A stretch of DNA of 64,000 nucleotides from Frankia umida (GCF_023242945.1 NZ_JALKFT010000001.1:1-64000); one strand, 5' to 3'. Shown: positions 7,428 through 15,893, counted from the first letter of the stretch. The notes: a model not told the origin generated them from the letters alone. A program made the numbers and translations.

Positions 7428-8879
7428 GTGGCGGTGCAGCAGCGGCTCGTAGTCGGACGGCAGGTCGTCCGGGTCGGCGCTCTGGCCGTGGGCGCCGGTC
7501 GCGGGGGGCGCGTCGGCGGTCGCGGGGAAGAGCCCGCCGTGGGTGCCCTGCGGGTTGAGCTGGCCCCGACCGGGACGGGAGGTCGTGGGTCGCGAACCCG
7601 CCCGACCGATCGGCCGCGATGCCGCGCGGACGGCGACCGCGTCGGCCTCGTCCAGGTCCACCGCGACCTCGACACCCACCTCGAGCTCGACCTCGACCGG
7701 CTGCCCGGACCAGCCCTGGCCGTACCCGACCGGCTCCTCCGCGCCCTGGCCACGCGCGGCCCGCACCTGGGCGTCCCGCGCGTAGGCCGACTCCGGGTAG
7801 TCCGACTCCTCGTACGGCGACTCGGCGTGAGCGGACTGCGCGCTCGGTGACCGCGCGTATTCGACCTGACCGAAGCCGGCCGGAACGGACTCGTCGGCCC
7901 AGTCGGTGTCGCCGTCGGCGTACGGGTCGTACTCGTGATCGTGGCTGTAGTTGTGGCCGTGGCCGGACGATGCGTCCCCGACGCCGCGGACCCCGCCCAT
8001 CAGCGCGCCGAGGTCGATGGTCTCGGCCTGGGCGTGGGCGAGTTCCTCCTCGGTGAGCTCGTCGGCCTCGTCCGCCTCGTCGCCGGTGCGCTCGTGGTAG
8101 GCGAAGCTGGCGCCGACCGGGCGTCGACGGACACGGGCGATCCGTTCGGCCTCGATGCGCCGCTCGATCGCCTCCCGGGTGATCTCGAGTCGACGCTCCA
8201 GGCGCGTCGTGCGGCGCAGATGCACGACGTAGGCCGCGAGGCCGACGTCGACCAGCAGCTGCAGACCGATCCACAGGCCGCCGAGGACCGCGGCGAGCAG
8301 CGCCGTCACCGGCACCAGCACGGCCAGCACCGCCAGCCGCTGACGACGCGTACGCATGAGAGCGGCCCGCTCCGCGCTGATCCGCCGGTCAGCGGCGAGC
8401 TGCGTCTGGGCTGCGACCCTGGACTGGGTCGCCGAGCGGGGCTGGGTCGTGGAGCGGGGCTGGGTCGTGGAGCGGGCGGCCAGGGGACGGGCGGCGCGCG
8501 GGCCGGTCGAGTCGGCGTGAGGCATGGCCGCTCCTTTCACCACGTCGAGGCGCTGCGGGTTCGGGCTCTGGTGGACGTCTCGGCCGCCGTGGGCCAGCTC
8601 GTCGCCCGCGACTGCGAGATCGTCTCCGGCGGAGAGGCCATCGCTGGCCGACCCGTCACCGGCCAGGTCGTCGCTGACCAGGTCGTCGCTGGCCAGGTCG
8701 ATCAGGTCCTCGTCGGTCAGGTCGTGCGGCGAGGACGGGCGACGGGAGAGCACCCGCATCGCCCCGGTGAACCGCTCCGAGGAACGCTGTTCGGAGAGCG
8801 TGTCGTGCCGGCGCAGCCACATGGGTATCAGCACGAAGCCCCAGACCGCGACGATCGCGACCCAGATCAACGCGCTCAC
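7413..8879 (-). CDS. sepX: Divisome membrane protein SepX / GlpR
   Basis: 488 residues. Recognised by its architecture and neighbours: a TM helix at residues 3-20 (ALIWVAIVAVWGFVLIPMWL) followed by RRHD, a long acidic disordered stretch, two close TM helices around 180-225 (LAVLAVLVPVTALLAAVLGG and WIGLQLLVDVGLAAYVVHL), then a basic helix (RRLEITREAIERRIEAERI) and a disordered tail. SepX of Streptomyces stabilises septal FtsZ rings; its corynebacterial homologue GlpR is the membrane receptor for the gephyrin-like protein Glp. The Glp/MoeA gene is encoded nearby at 11179, as in other actinobacteria. Start GTG 8879 overlaps the stop of a 26-codon leader and has no strong ribosome site of its own. 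The identity is by recall of family architecture, without alignment. Confidence 0.8.
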   Translation of the reverse strand: MSALIWVAIVAVWGFVLIPMWLRRHDTLSEQRSSERFTGAMRVLSRRPSSPHDLTDEDLIDLASDDLVSDDLAGDGSASDGLSAGDDLAVAGDELAHGGRDVHQSPNPQRLDVVKGAAMPHADSTGPRAARPLAARSTTQPRSTTQPRSATQSRVAAQTQLAADRRISAERAALMRTRRQRLAVLAVLVPVTALLAAVLGGLWIGLQLLVDVGLAAYVVHLRRTTRLERRLEITREAIERRIEAERIARVRRRPVGASFAYHERTGDEADEADELTEEELAHAQAETIDLGALMGGVRGVGDASSGHGHNYSHDHEYDPYADGDTDWADESVPAGFGQVEYARSPSAQSAHAESPYEESDYPESAYARDAQVRAARGQGAEEPVGYGQGWSGQPVEVELEVGVEVAVDLDEADAVAVRAASRPIGRAGSRPTTSRPGRGQLNPQGTHGGLFPATADAPPATGAHGQSADPDDLPSDYEPLLHRHAVGS

Positions 8880-8956
8880 CGGACCATCACCGCCAGGCCG
8901 GCCGTGCGGACCGTGCCGGATGCGACGGACGCAGCGGGAGCGGCGGTGCTGACCAT
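8876..8956 (-). CDS. 26-residue leader peptide overlapping sepX start
   Basis: ATG at 8956 is preceded by GAGATGAGG with 6 nt spacing, a good ribosome site. The frame runs 27 codons and its TGA overlaps the sepX GTG (GTGA). The peptide is small-residue rich (MVSTAAPAASVAS, then GTVRTAGLAVMVR). Because sepX itself lacks a clear ribosome site, translational coupling through this leader is likely. Function of the peptide itself is unknown. Confidence 0.5.
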   Translation of the reverse strand: MVSTAAPAASVASGTVRTAGLAVMVR

Positions 8957-9441
8957 GCGGAGCCTCATCTCGACACCAGCGGATTGCGTTTTCGTGGTTG
9001 AACGCTAGTGAGCGAAATCCACGTGGTCACCGACCCGAACCCCGCGTGTCGCATACGCAATGCAGTGTGTGCGCATCGTGGCACCATCGTGTATCACACC
9101 AGATGCCCCAGGGAAGATCAGAACGAAACATGTGGAAGCACTCCCGTAAAGCACGAGGCCGTCGACGGGCACTGGGAATCCACTCGGGAGTGCGTGCGAG
9201 GACACCAGCCGGTGACCGCGCGCGACCCTGGTCCGGTTGCCGACACCCACGCGACGCCGGAAGTGGAACTCGTCACCCACGCCGGCTTACCCGGATGTGG
9301 GTCCCCATCCACCGTCCAGCTACCCCAGGATGGGGTAGAAGGTCCCCTTGACCAGAACGACGCGAATCCCCACAGACGGGGGATCCTCGCGCGATCGCGA
9401 CAGCGACCAGAGATCAGCGATCAGCGATCGGGTGGAGGCGG
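8957..9441. other. Intergenic region upstream of sepX
   Basis: 485 bp between rimJ and the sepX leader, both on the minus strand. The part at 8990-9120 is clearly less GC-rich and should hold the sepX promoter. A hairpin lies at 9320-9338 and a short ATCAGCG repeat at 9413-9428. No coding frame here looks real. Confidence 0.5.
9320..9338 (-). terminator. Small perfect hairpin after rimJ
   Basis: CTACCCCA (9320-9327), loop GGA, TGGGGTAG (9331-9338): perfect 8-bp arms about 105-120 bp beyond the rimJ stop. It is a plausible transcription end for the glp-moaCB-rimJ operon. Confidence 0.5.
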
Positions 9442-10077
9442 CTACTGCTGGCGCAGGTGGCTCTCCCGCCAACGGCAGACCAGACCCTCGGGCACGTCCT
9501 CGGTGGTCAACGCGAATCCGAGATGGTCGCGGTAGTGACCGTCGATGGTGAGATAGCGCCGGTGCAGGCCCTCCTCGCGGAAGCCGAGCTTCGCGAGGAC
9601 CCGTCGGCTCGCGGCGTTCTCCGGACGCACGTTCGCCTCGACGCGATGCAGCCCGACGGGTCCGAAACAGTGATCGACGATCAGCGCGATGGCAGTCGGG
9701 GTGATACCGCGCCCGGCGTACTGGCTGTCCACCCAGTAGCCGATCTGCGCGCTGTTGAAAGCGCCCCGCAGGACCGGCGCGACGGTCACCTGGCCCACCA
9801 GACGGCCCGAGACCACCACCGCGAACGGCAACGCCACGCCGACCCGGGCCTGCTGGCGCAGACGGTGCCACATCTGCCGGTAGACGGCGATGGTCTGCCG
9901 CTGGTCCCAGGTCTCACGGACCATCATCAGGCCCGGCGGAGTCGCCTCCCACGGTGCCAGCCAGTCGGCGTTGCGCAGCCGGACCTCCACCCAGCTCGAC
10001 GCGTCCCGCAGCCGCAACGGCCGCACGACGACCGGTCCCTCGGTCAGGACCGCCGGCCACCCCGGTGCCCGCACCAC
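9442..10077 (-). CDS. GNAT N-acetyltransferase, RimJ/RimL-like
   Basis: 211 residues from GTG 10077, chosen because GAGAGG lies 6 nt upstream, just past the moaCB stop. GNAT motifs: PVVVRPLRLRDASSWVEVR at the N-terminus, GQVTVAPVLRGAFNSAQIGY, the acetyl-CoA loop YWVDSQYAGRGITPTAIALI (Q/R-x-x-G-x-G/A), then VHRV-type strand GLHRVEANVRPENAASRRVL and LGFREEGLHRRYL. RimJ-like enzymes acetylate protein N-termini, classically ribosomal protein S5. This gene is a conserved member of the Glp/SepX neighbourhood in actinobacteria, 10 bp after moaCB, in one operon. Confidence 0.85.
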   Translation of the reverse strand: MVRAPGWPAVLTEGPVVVRPLRLRDASSWVEVRLRNADWLAPWEATPPGLMMVRETWDQRQTIAVYRQMWHRLRQQARVGVALPFAVVVSGRLVGQVTVAPVLRGAFNSAQIGYWVDSQYAGRGITPTAIALIVDHCFGPVGLHRVEANVRPENAASRRVLAKLGFREEGLHRRYLTIDGHYRDHLGFALTTEDVPEGLVCRWRESHLRQQ

Positions 10078-10087
10078 CGCCCGCCTC

Positions 10088-11182
10088 TCAACCGGCCGGT
10101 TCGGCGCCGTACCGGCGCGGATGGTCGTCCTGACCGCCGAGTTGCGCGACGGCGTGGACGACGACGTCGGCGAGCACGGCCAGGCCGTCGCGGACGCCAC
10201 CGGTGGAACCGGGGAGATTCACCACCAGGGTGTCGCCCGCCGTACCGACCAGGCCGCGCGACAGCGCCGCCGCGGGCACCGTGTCGCGGCCGGCGGCACG
10301 CAGCGCCTCGGCGAGGCCGGGAACCGGGCGCTCCAGCACGGTCGCGGTCGCCTCGGGGGTGACGTCCCGGGCACCAAGGCCGGTGCCACCGGTGGTGACG
10401 ACCAGTTCGACGCCGTCGGCGATCGCCGCACGCAGCGCGGTCTCGATGTCGGCCCGTTCGTCGGGCACCACCGTGGGCGGGTCGACCTGGAAGCCGAGCG
10501 CGGCCAGCCCGTCGGCCAGCAGCGGCCCCGACCGGTCCTGGTAGACGCCGCGATGGGCCCGGTCGGACACGGTCACGACCCGCGCCCGGGCGCCCGCCGG
10601 CAGCCGACTCGTCGACGCCGCCCCGGCCCGGTGCCCAGCGGCGCCGAGGGGGGGCCTCGGGGCGCTGTCGGGGTGTGAGTGCGGGGCGGCGCCGCGGTGG
10701 CGGGGCGCGGCGGCCTGCCAGTCACCGGTGCGACCGCCCGACTTCGACAGCACCCGCACCTCGGAGAGCTGCGCGCCGGGGTCGACCGCCTTGACCATGT
10801 CGTGCAGGGTCAGCGCGGCGACGGTGACGGCGGTCAGCGCCTCCATCTCCACCCCGGTCCGGTCGGCGGTGCGCACGGTCGCGACGATCTCCACGGCGTC
10901 GTCGTGCACGGTGAGCTCCACCGTCACCCCGGACAGCGCGATCGGATGGCACAGCGGGACGAGGTCCGGGGTGCGCTTGGCCGCCATGATCCCGGCGATC
11001 CGGGCGGTGCCCAGCGCGTCCCCCTTGGCGACCCCGGGGCCGCGCAGCAGGGTGATCACCTCGGCGGAGACGAGCAGCAGGCCGGTCGCCATGGCCGTAC
11101 GGACGGTGACGTCCTTCGCCGCGACATCGACCATCCGGGCGCTGCCGCGCTCGTCGACATGCGTGAGACCGGAACCCGTCAT
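10088..11182 (-). CDS. moaCB: Fused MoaC-MoaB molybdenum cofactor protein
   Basis: 364 residues carrying two enzymes. Residues 1-160 are MoaC (KDVTVRTAMATGLLLVS, PDLVPLCHPIALSGVTVEL, MEALTAVTVAALTLHDMVK, SKSGGRTGDW), which makes cyclic pyranopterin monophosphate. A Pro/His/Ala linker (about 160-200) leads to a MoaB/MogA domain (ARVVTVSDRAHRGVYQDRSG, VTTGGTGLGARDVTPEAT, VNLPGSTGGVRDGLAVL), which adenylates molybdopterin. The ATG overlaps the TGA of the moeA-like gene by 4 bp. Such fusions are known in actinobacteria. The fused gene links two non-consecutive steps of the pathway; moaA, moaD and moaE are not in the window. Confidence 0.92.
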   Translation of the reverse strand: MTGSGLTHVDERGSARMVDVAAKDVTVRTAMATGLLLVSAEVITLLRGPGVAKGDALGTARIAGIMAAKRTPDLVPLCHPIALSGVTVELTVHDDAVEIVATVRTADRTGVEMEALTAVTVAALTLHDMVKAVDPGAQLSEVRVLSKSGGRTGDWQAAAPRHRGAAPHSHPDSAPRPPLGAAGHRAGAASTSRLPAGARARVVTVSDRAHRGVYQDRSGPLLADGLAALGFQVDPPTVVPDERADIETALRAAIADGVELVVTTGGTGLGARDVTPEATATVLERPVPGLAEALRAAGRDTVPAAALSRGLVGTAGDTLVVNLPGSTGGVRDGLAVLADVVVHAVAQLGGQDDHPRRYGAEPAG

Positions 11183-12468
11183 CGGTCGTCCGTCACGTCC
11201 GCATCCGTCCAGCCCATGCCGGAGAGGATGGACCCCGAATCCGCGCCAAGCAACAACGCGGTGAGCCGGGACCCGACCGGGACCTCGGTGACCTCCTCCG
11301 GCACGACCAGCAGAGCCTGCGCGGCGGCGAGCGAGGTGAGCTGATGCGAGCCCTGGGCCGCGACCGGATGGGCCACCGGTCCGCCGGGGCCGTACCGCCC
11401 ATCCGGGCCGGGCCCGTCCAGGCGTACCCGGATGTAGGCGCGCCGCCCGGGGGACGAACGCAGCGCCGTGCCCACGGTGACTTCGAGGGTCGGCAGGCCG
11501 GTCGCGGGCAGACCGCGCAGCCGGGCCAGCGCCGGGCGGACGAACAGGTCGAACGACACCAGGGCGCTCACCGGGTTGCCGGGCAGGGTGAACACCGGAA
11601 CGCCCTCGATCAGTCCGAACCCCTGGGGCCGGCCGGGCTGCATCGCGACATGGTCGAACCGCATGCTGCCGGCGCCGGTCAGCACCTCCTTGACCACGTC
11701 GTACGCGCCGACGCTGACCCCGCCGGTGGTCACCACCGCGTCGACCTCGGCGAGCACGTCGTAGAAGGACTTGGTGAAGGCGTCCGCGTCGTCCGACACG
11801 CCCACGAGCCGGCGCACGAGCCCGCCGCACTCGCGGACCGCGGCGGCGATCGCGTGGCTGTTGGAGTCGACGATCTGCCCGGGCCGCGGCGGCGAGCCGA
11901 CCTCGACGAGTTCACTGCCGGTGGACAGCACCGCCACCCGCGGCCGCGGACACACCGGTGGACGGGCCACGTTCACGGCCGCGAGCAGGCCGATCTGCGC
12001 CGAGCCGAGGATCGTGCCGGCGGACAGGACGAGCGAGCCCGGTTTGACGTCCTCCCCCACCCGGCGGATGTGCAGGCCACGGCGGGGCGCCTGGTGGACG
12101 GCGACCGCCTCCCGGCCGGCATCGGTCCATTCCAGCTGGACGACCGCGTCCGCCCCGGCCGGCAGCGGCGCGCCCGTCATGATCCGGGCGGCGGCGCCGG
12201 GACGTAGCGGCACCGGGATACCCGGGCCGGCCGGTATGTCGGCCTCGACGGGCAGGACGACGGGGGTCTGCGCGCTGGTGTCAGCGACGTCGGCGGCGCG
12301 CACGGCGTAGCCGTCCATCGCGGAGTTGTCGAAGCTGGGGACGGCGACCGTGGCCCGCACGTCCGCGGCGAGCACGCAACCGTGCGCGTGGGCCAGATCG
12401 ACGCGTCGCGGCCTGGTCGGCGCGACCGCCGCCAGGATGCGCGCTGTGTGTTCGTCCACCGTTGTCAT
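11179..12468 (-). CDS. glp: MoeA / gephyrin-like protein Glp
   Basis: 429 residues from ATG 12468. MoeA signature features: FDNSAMDGYAVRAADV near residue 45, GAAARIMTGAPLPAGADAVV, a middle domain with PRVAVLSTGSELVEVG and DAVVTTGGVSVGAYDVVKEV (molybdopterin-binding), FTLPGNPVSALVSFDLFV, and a C-terminal beta domain. Biochemically it inserts molybdate into adenylated molybdopterin. In actinobacteria the copy beside sepX/glpR is the gephyrin-like Glp, which links the cofactor fold to FtsZ and the divisome. Whether this copy still makes cofactor cannot be decided. It leads the operon into moaCB (4-bp overlap) and rimJ. The first 39 codons of the longer open frame are low quality and were excluded. 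Confidence 0.85.
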   Translation of the reverse strand: MTTVDEHTARILAAVAPTRPRRVDLAHAHGCVLAADVRATVAVPSFDNSAMDGYAVRAADVADTSAQTPVVLPVEADIPAGPGIPVPLRPGAAARIMTGAPLPAGADAVVQLEWTDAGREAVAVHQAPRRGLHIRRVGEDVKPGSLVLSAGTILGSAQIGLLAAVNVARPPVCPRPRVAVLSTGSELVEVGSPPRPGQIVDSNSHAIAAAVRECGGLVRRLVGVSDDADAFTKSFYDVLAEVDAVVTTGGVSVGAYDVVKEVLTGAGSMRFDHVAMQPGRPQGFGLIEGVPVFTLPGNPVSALVSFDLFVRPALARLRGLPATGLPTLEVTVGTALRSSPGRRAYIRVRLDGPGPDGRYGPGGPVAHPVAAQGSHQLTSLAAAQALLVVPEEVTEVPVGSRLTALLLGADSGSILSGMGWTDADVTDDR

Positions 12469-12491
12469 GGCGTCCGCCCCCGTCCGTGCGA

Positions 12492-12554
12492 CCGGAATCC
12501 CCGGTGGGACCGGCCACGGCCGGCGCCCACGGAGCGCGCGCCGGCCGATTCCGG
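12492..12554. terminator. Nested inverted repeats between galU and glp
   Basis: Outer arms CCGGAAT (12492-12498) and ATTCCGG (12548-12554) enclose inner arms CGGCCGGCGC (12517-12526) and GCGCCGGCCG (12538-12547) with an 11-nt loop. All arms are perfect. It lies 90-150 bp after galU and 24 bp before the glp start, so it may end galU transcription or regulate glp. Confidence 0.5.
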
Positions 12555-12644
12555 GGGCGTTCCCGACCCGCGAGCGGGCCGTCAAGGTTCAGCTGAATGC
12601 AATCAGTCTTGTCGGGAAGATGACAAGTGGATGAATGACCGCAA

Positions 12645-13574
12645 TCAGGACAGTCCGCTCTTGGGACCGCCCGCGGCGACATACTCCTCGATCCAGGGGT
12701 ACAGCTCGGGCCCGAGATCGGCCCGTTCGCACGCCAGCCGGATGACCGCCTTGAGGTAGTCGACCCGGTCACCGGTGTCGTAGCGCCGGCCGGTGAACAC
12801 CACCCCGTGCACGGGTGCCGCGCCCGGGTCCTCCTGCTCCCGACGGGCCAGGGTGCGCAGCGCGTCGGTGATCTGGATCTCGCCGCCGCGACCCGGCGGG
12901 GTCTCCCGCAACACGTCGAAGATCTCCGGCGCGAGGACGTAGCGGCCGATGATCGCCAGGTTGCTCGGCGCCTCCTCGATCGGAGGCTTCTCGACCAGAT
13001 CCTCGATCCGCACGATGCCGTAACGATCATCCGGACCGCTGGGGATCGGGCGCACCGTCGCGACCCCGTACATCGACACCTGCTCGCGTGGGACCTCCAT
13101 CAGCGCGATGACACTGCCACCGAAACGCTCCTGCACGGCGAGCATCTCCGCCAGCAACGGGTCCCGCTCGTCGATGAGATCGTCGCCGAGCAGGACGGCG
13201 AACGGCTCGTTGCCCACGTGCGCGGCCGCGCACAGCACGGCGTGCCCGAGGCCGCGTGGCGACTGCTGACGCACCGAGTGCACCTCGGCGAGCTCGGCCG
13301 ATGCCCGCACCCGACGCAGGCGTACTTCATCGCCCTTGCGCTCCAGCGCGGCCTCGATCTCCGTCTCGCGGTCGAAATGATCCTCGACAGCCTTTTTGCT
13401 CCGACTTGTGACCAACAGGACGTCGCGCAGCCCCACGCGCGACGCCTCCTCGACGACGTATTCGATGGCCGGCCGGTCAACAACCGGCAGCATCTCCTTG
13501 GGCACCGCCTTCGTCGCCGGGAGGAAGCGGGTCCCCAGACCCGCAGCCGGAATTACCGCCTTCGTCACTGGCAT
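12645..13574 (-). CDS. galU: UTP-glucose-1-phosphate uridylyltransferase
   Basis: 309 residues, full length. The nucleotidyltransferase signature is at the N-terminus (AVIPAAGLGTRFLPATKAVP with following KEMLPVVDRP), then GLGHAVLCAAAHVGNEPFAV, LLGDDLIDE (metal-binding Asp) and VEKPPIEEAPSNLAIIGRYV. It makes UDP-glucose for envelope polysaccharides and trehalose. The gene is upstream of glp on the same strand with a 176-bp gap, and divergent from the formyl-THF cyclo-ligase, a conserved actinobacterial arrangement. Confidence 0.96.
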   Translation of the reverse strand: MPVTKAVIPAAGLGTRFLPATKAVPKEMLPVVDRPAIEYVVEEASRVGLRDVLLVTSRSKKAVEDHFDRETEIEAALERKGDEVRLRRVRASAELAEVHSVRQQSPRGLGHAVLCAAAHVGNEPFAVLLGDDLIDERDPLLAEMLAVQERFGGSVIALMEVPREQVSMYGVATVRPIPSGPDDRYGIVRIEDLVEKPPIEEAPSNLAIIGRYVLAPEIFDVLRETPPGRGGEIQITDALRTLARREQEDPGAAPVHGVVFTGRRYDTGDRVDYLKAVIRLACERADLGPELYPWIEEYVAAGGPKSGLS

Positions 13575-13915
13575 GGACAGACCTTAGCCGGGCTGCAGTT
13601 CACCGGCATGACGGCGCCCGCCCTCCATACGCAATACACAGCTCAGCCGATCCATCCGGCGGATGTTTCCGCCTGGCCGGCCATCCCGACCCCGATGTCC
13701 CGCCGGCACCAGAACTCCAGGTGCCCCCATCCCAGGCCCACCGAGCGCACCCGAGCCCGCCCACCGGACGACCGCCGCCCGGCTCGGATCCGTGACGAAT
13801 CGATCTGTGATGTGGCAAACACTCGGGATCGCGCCCGGGATGACGCTGTGACCTGACCGGGCCGGCACACCCCGCCAGACGCGCCTGTGATCGCCGACTG
13901 CGAGAGGCTGGTCGT
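13575..13915. other. Divergent promoter region galU / cyclo-ligase
   Basis: 341 bp of non-coding sequence between divergent genes. Less GC-rich patches around 13610-13660 and 13785-13835 are the likely promoter sites; I see no conserved operator. Confidence 0.5.
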
Positions 13916-14587
13916 GTGCTGGACGAACAGGCCACCGCTCGCATCGACCTGGCCAAGCAGCGGCTACGTGCCCGCCTGCTGGCCCGGCGTCGGACCGCGC
14001 TCGCCGCGCTGACCGCCGGCGGCGCGGGCACCGGCGCGGGTGCGGGTGCGGGTGCGGGTGACGTAGGGGGGCTCGCGCCGCGCATCCTGGCGCTGCCCGA
14101 GGTCGCGCGGGCGACGTGCGTGGCCGCCTATGTGGGACTGCCGGGCGAACCGGAGCTGGGTGACCTGCTGGACCGGCTGCTGGCCGCCGGCACCCAGGTC
14201 CTCCTGCCCGCCCTGCGCACGGACCTTGACCTGGACTTCCGGACCTATCTCGGCACTCTCGTCCCAGGCGCGCTGGGCACCCGGGAACCGCCGTCGGCGG
14301 CACCGGTCGGTGATCTCGGCCTGGCCGGCGTCGTGATCGTGCCGGCGCTGGCCGTCGACCGCCGCGGCCGGCGGCTCGGCCGCGGCGGCGGCTCCTACGA
14401 CCGGGCGCTCGTTCGGGTGGCCGCACAGGCCACGGTGATCGCCGTGGTGCACGATCAGGAGCTCCTGGATCATGTGCCCACCGCACCGCATGACCGTGGC
14501 GTCCACCTTGTGGTCACCCCGAGCCGTATCCTGCACTGCGGACCGGACGGCGTGACCGGGGAACATCCGGAGCCGTCCACAGGCTAA
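13916..14587 (+). CDS. 5-formyltetrahydrofolate cyclo-ligase
   Basis: 223 residues from GTG 13916. Family motifs: KQRLRARLLARRR at the N-terminus, YVGLPGEPELGDLLDRLLAA, VLLPAL, and the ATP/folate-binding signature GVVIVPALAVDRRGRRLGRG followed by GGSYDRAL. It converts 5-formyl-THF to 5,10-methenyl-THF with ATP, recycling a storage folate. A GAGAGAG low-complexity insertion (from 6-bp repeats) sits near residue 40, before the first strand. The position beside galU and fmdB is conserved in actinobacteria. Confidence 0.93.
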   Translation: MLDEQATARIDLAKQRLRARLLARRRTALAALTAGGAGTGAGAGAGAGDVGGLAPRILALPEVARATCVAAYVGLPGEPELGDLLDRLLAAGTQVLLPALRTDLDLDFRTYLGTLVPGALGTREPPSAAPVGDLGLAGVVIVPALAVDRRGRRLGRGGGSYDRALVRVAAQATVIAVVHDQELLDHVPTAPHDRGVHLVVTPSRILHCGPDGVTGEHPEPSTG

Positions 14588-14631
14588 AGTTGGCAGTCGT
14601 CACTTCTGAGTGCCAACTCCGGGAGGAGTAC

Positions 14632-15021
14632 GTGCCTACCTACCAGTACCGCTGCACCGACTGCGGCCGCGACCTCGAGGTTGTGCAGAGCTTCAGCGAC
14701 GCGTCACTGACCGAGTGCCCGACCTGCGCCGGACGACTTCGGAAGGTGTTCGGTTCGGTGGGCGTGGTGTTCAAGGGCAGCGGTTTCTACAAGAACGACA
14801 GCCGTTCGAGTTCGTCCGGCGGGTCGGTCCAGCAACGCCCGAAGGACACCCCCGGCGAGTCGACCGGCGCCGGTTCCAGCTCCGACGCGGGCGGCTCCAG
14901 CGGCAGCGACACGTCCTCGTCGTCCTCGTCGGACTCGTCGTCGTCCTCGTCGACCGGTGTGACAGCGGGCAGCGGAGCGGGCAGTTCGTCGCCCTCGACC
15001 TCGAGTACCGCGGCGGCCTGA
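14632..15021 (+). CDS. FmdB-family zinc ribbon protein with Ser-rich tail
   Basis: 129 residues from GTG 14632, preceded by GGGAGGAG. Residues 1-45 are the FmdB/CxxC ribbon: PTYQYRCTDCGRDLEVVQSF and TECPTCAGRLRKVFGSVGVV, with four Cys for one zinc, then VFKGSGFYKND. The remaining 75 residues are almost only Ser, Gly, Thr and Asp, so unstructured. FmdB proteins are probable regulators or metal-binding accessory proteins of unclear role. It follows the cyclo-ligase by 44 bp and ends at a very strong hairpin. Confidence 0.88.
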   Translation: MPTYQYRCTDCGRDLEVVQSFSDASLTECPTCAGRLRKVFGSVGVVFKGSGFYKNDSRSSSSGGSVQQRPKDTPGESTGAGSSSDAGGSSGSDTSSSSSSDSSSSSSTGVTAGSGAGSSSPSTSSTAAA

Positions 15022-15042
15022 ACAGCCGCGACCCCGGTTCGT

Positions 15043-15090
15043 CGCCGTGAAGGCGCCCCACCCCCGGCAGGGTGGGGCGCCTTCACGGCG
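15043..15090 (+). terminator. Perfect 21-bp hairpin after fmdB
   Basis: Arms 15043-15063 and 15070-15090 are perfect reverse complements over 21 bp with a 6-nt loop (CCGGCA), starting 22 bp after the fmdB stop. There is no T-run, as is typical of actinobacterial intrinsic terminators. Confidence 0.85.
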
Positions 15091-15622
15091 TACGGGGACC
15101 TCACCGACCCCCGGGGACGTCACCCCGCCCGGGATGTTCGCCGTACCCAGAAGCTTCGCCGTACCCAGAGGCTTCGCCGTACCCCGGGGCTTCCCCATAC
15201 CTGGAGCTTCGCCGTGTCCAGGGGCTTCGCCGTGTCCAGGGGCTTCGCCGTGTCCGGCGGCCGAACGCGGCTGATGGCCGCACCCGGCCAGTCGAGCCGC
15301 CCGCATCACCCGATCGGGCCAGCGCGCACCAAACAGACACGACTCGTGCCACAGGCACCGTCGGCGCTCGACGTCCGCCGGACGCCCCCTGCCGCCGGGC
15401 CGGCCGAGCAGCACTGATCATCACGGCACGTGGCACGCCCGGCCCGTCCGGGGTGTACCGCTTCCATTCCCCCGCGACCGGGAGAATGCACCAACCGACA
15501 TGCTTCGTCCTGATCGCACGGTTTTTGCTGCATCGCCGAGATCGGCGCCGCGATCGGACGTGCCGGTCCGCCGGCGTGGGATCAGGCCATCCCGCCCACG
15601 CCGCCGCCACCAGGCAAAACGC
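15091..15622. other. Non-coding stretch with a minisatellite
   Basis: 532 bp after the fmdB terminator. It contains the 17-18 bp tandem repeat at 15136-15259 and is otherwise featureless. Frames through it give only hexapeptide repeats or Arg-rich strings, with no ribosome site or domain. Confidence 0.6.
15136..15259. repeat. Seven-unit 17-18 bp tandem repeat
   Basis: Units start at 15136, 15153, 15171, 15189, 15206, 15224 and 15242. The consensus is GCTTCGCCGTGTCCAGGG, with first units reading GTACCC in the middle. The last three are nearly identical, the first ones diverged, as in a growing minisatellite. There are no unique spacers, so it is not a CRISPR array. Confidence 0.9.
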
Positions 15623-15853
15623 CTACTGTTTGCGCCGCCGATAGTGCTCCACGATCCAGGCGTCTACCTCTCGCTTGCGCCAAACCCGAGTGCCTTTGGC
15701 ACCACTACCGGTCGGTGCGTTGATGACCTGCAAGGGCGCCGGAAACCGAGCGTCCTTGCGAGTCCAGTAGTCCACCGCCTGGCGGGTGATCTTGAGTTGG
15801 AACGCGATGTCCCCGATGCCGACCAACTGCTCACCGTCGTCCACGGGGAACAT
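15623..15853 (-). CDS. Small helix-turn-helix protein (excisionase/AlpA-like)
   Basis: 76 residues from ATG 15853; in-frame GTG 15862 and TTG 15877 are possible longer starts. The fold is a winged MerR-like HTH as in excisionases: VGIGDIAFQLKITRQAVDYW as helix-turn-helix, then RFPAPLQVI and a wing with TRVWRKREVDAWIVEHYRRR. Such proteins act as directionality factors or repressors in mobile elements, but also as small regulators. No integrase lies nearby. It is divergent from the 95-residue gene, with a perfect dyad between them that it may bind. Confidence 0.75.
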   Translation of the reverse strand: MFPVDDGEQLVGIGDIAFQLKITRQAVDYWTRKDARFPAPLQVINAPTGSGAKGTRVWRKREVDAWIVEHYRRRKQ

Positions 15854-15893
15854 CGTAACCACTTTGCTCTTCCCCAAGAACCTCGCTAGGGTC

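Noticed and set aside
15136..15259. Possible CRISPR array
   Set aside because: The repeats are directly adjacent with no spacers and only 17-18 bp long.
15101..15610. Frames encoding hexapeptide repeats (for example GYGEAS-like units)
   Set aside because: All frames through the 17-18 bp minisatellite give repeats because the unit is close to a multiple of 3; no start signal or conserved sequence.
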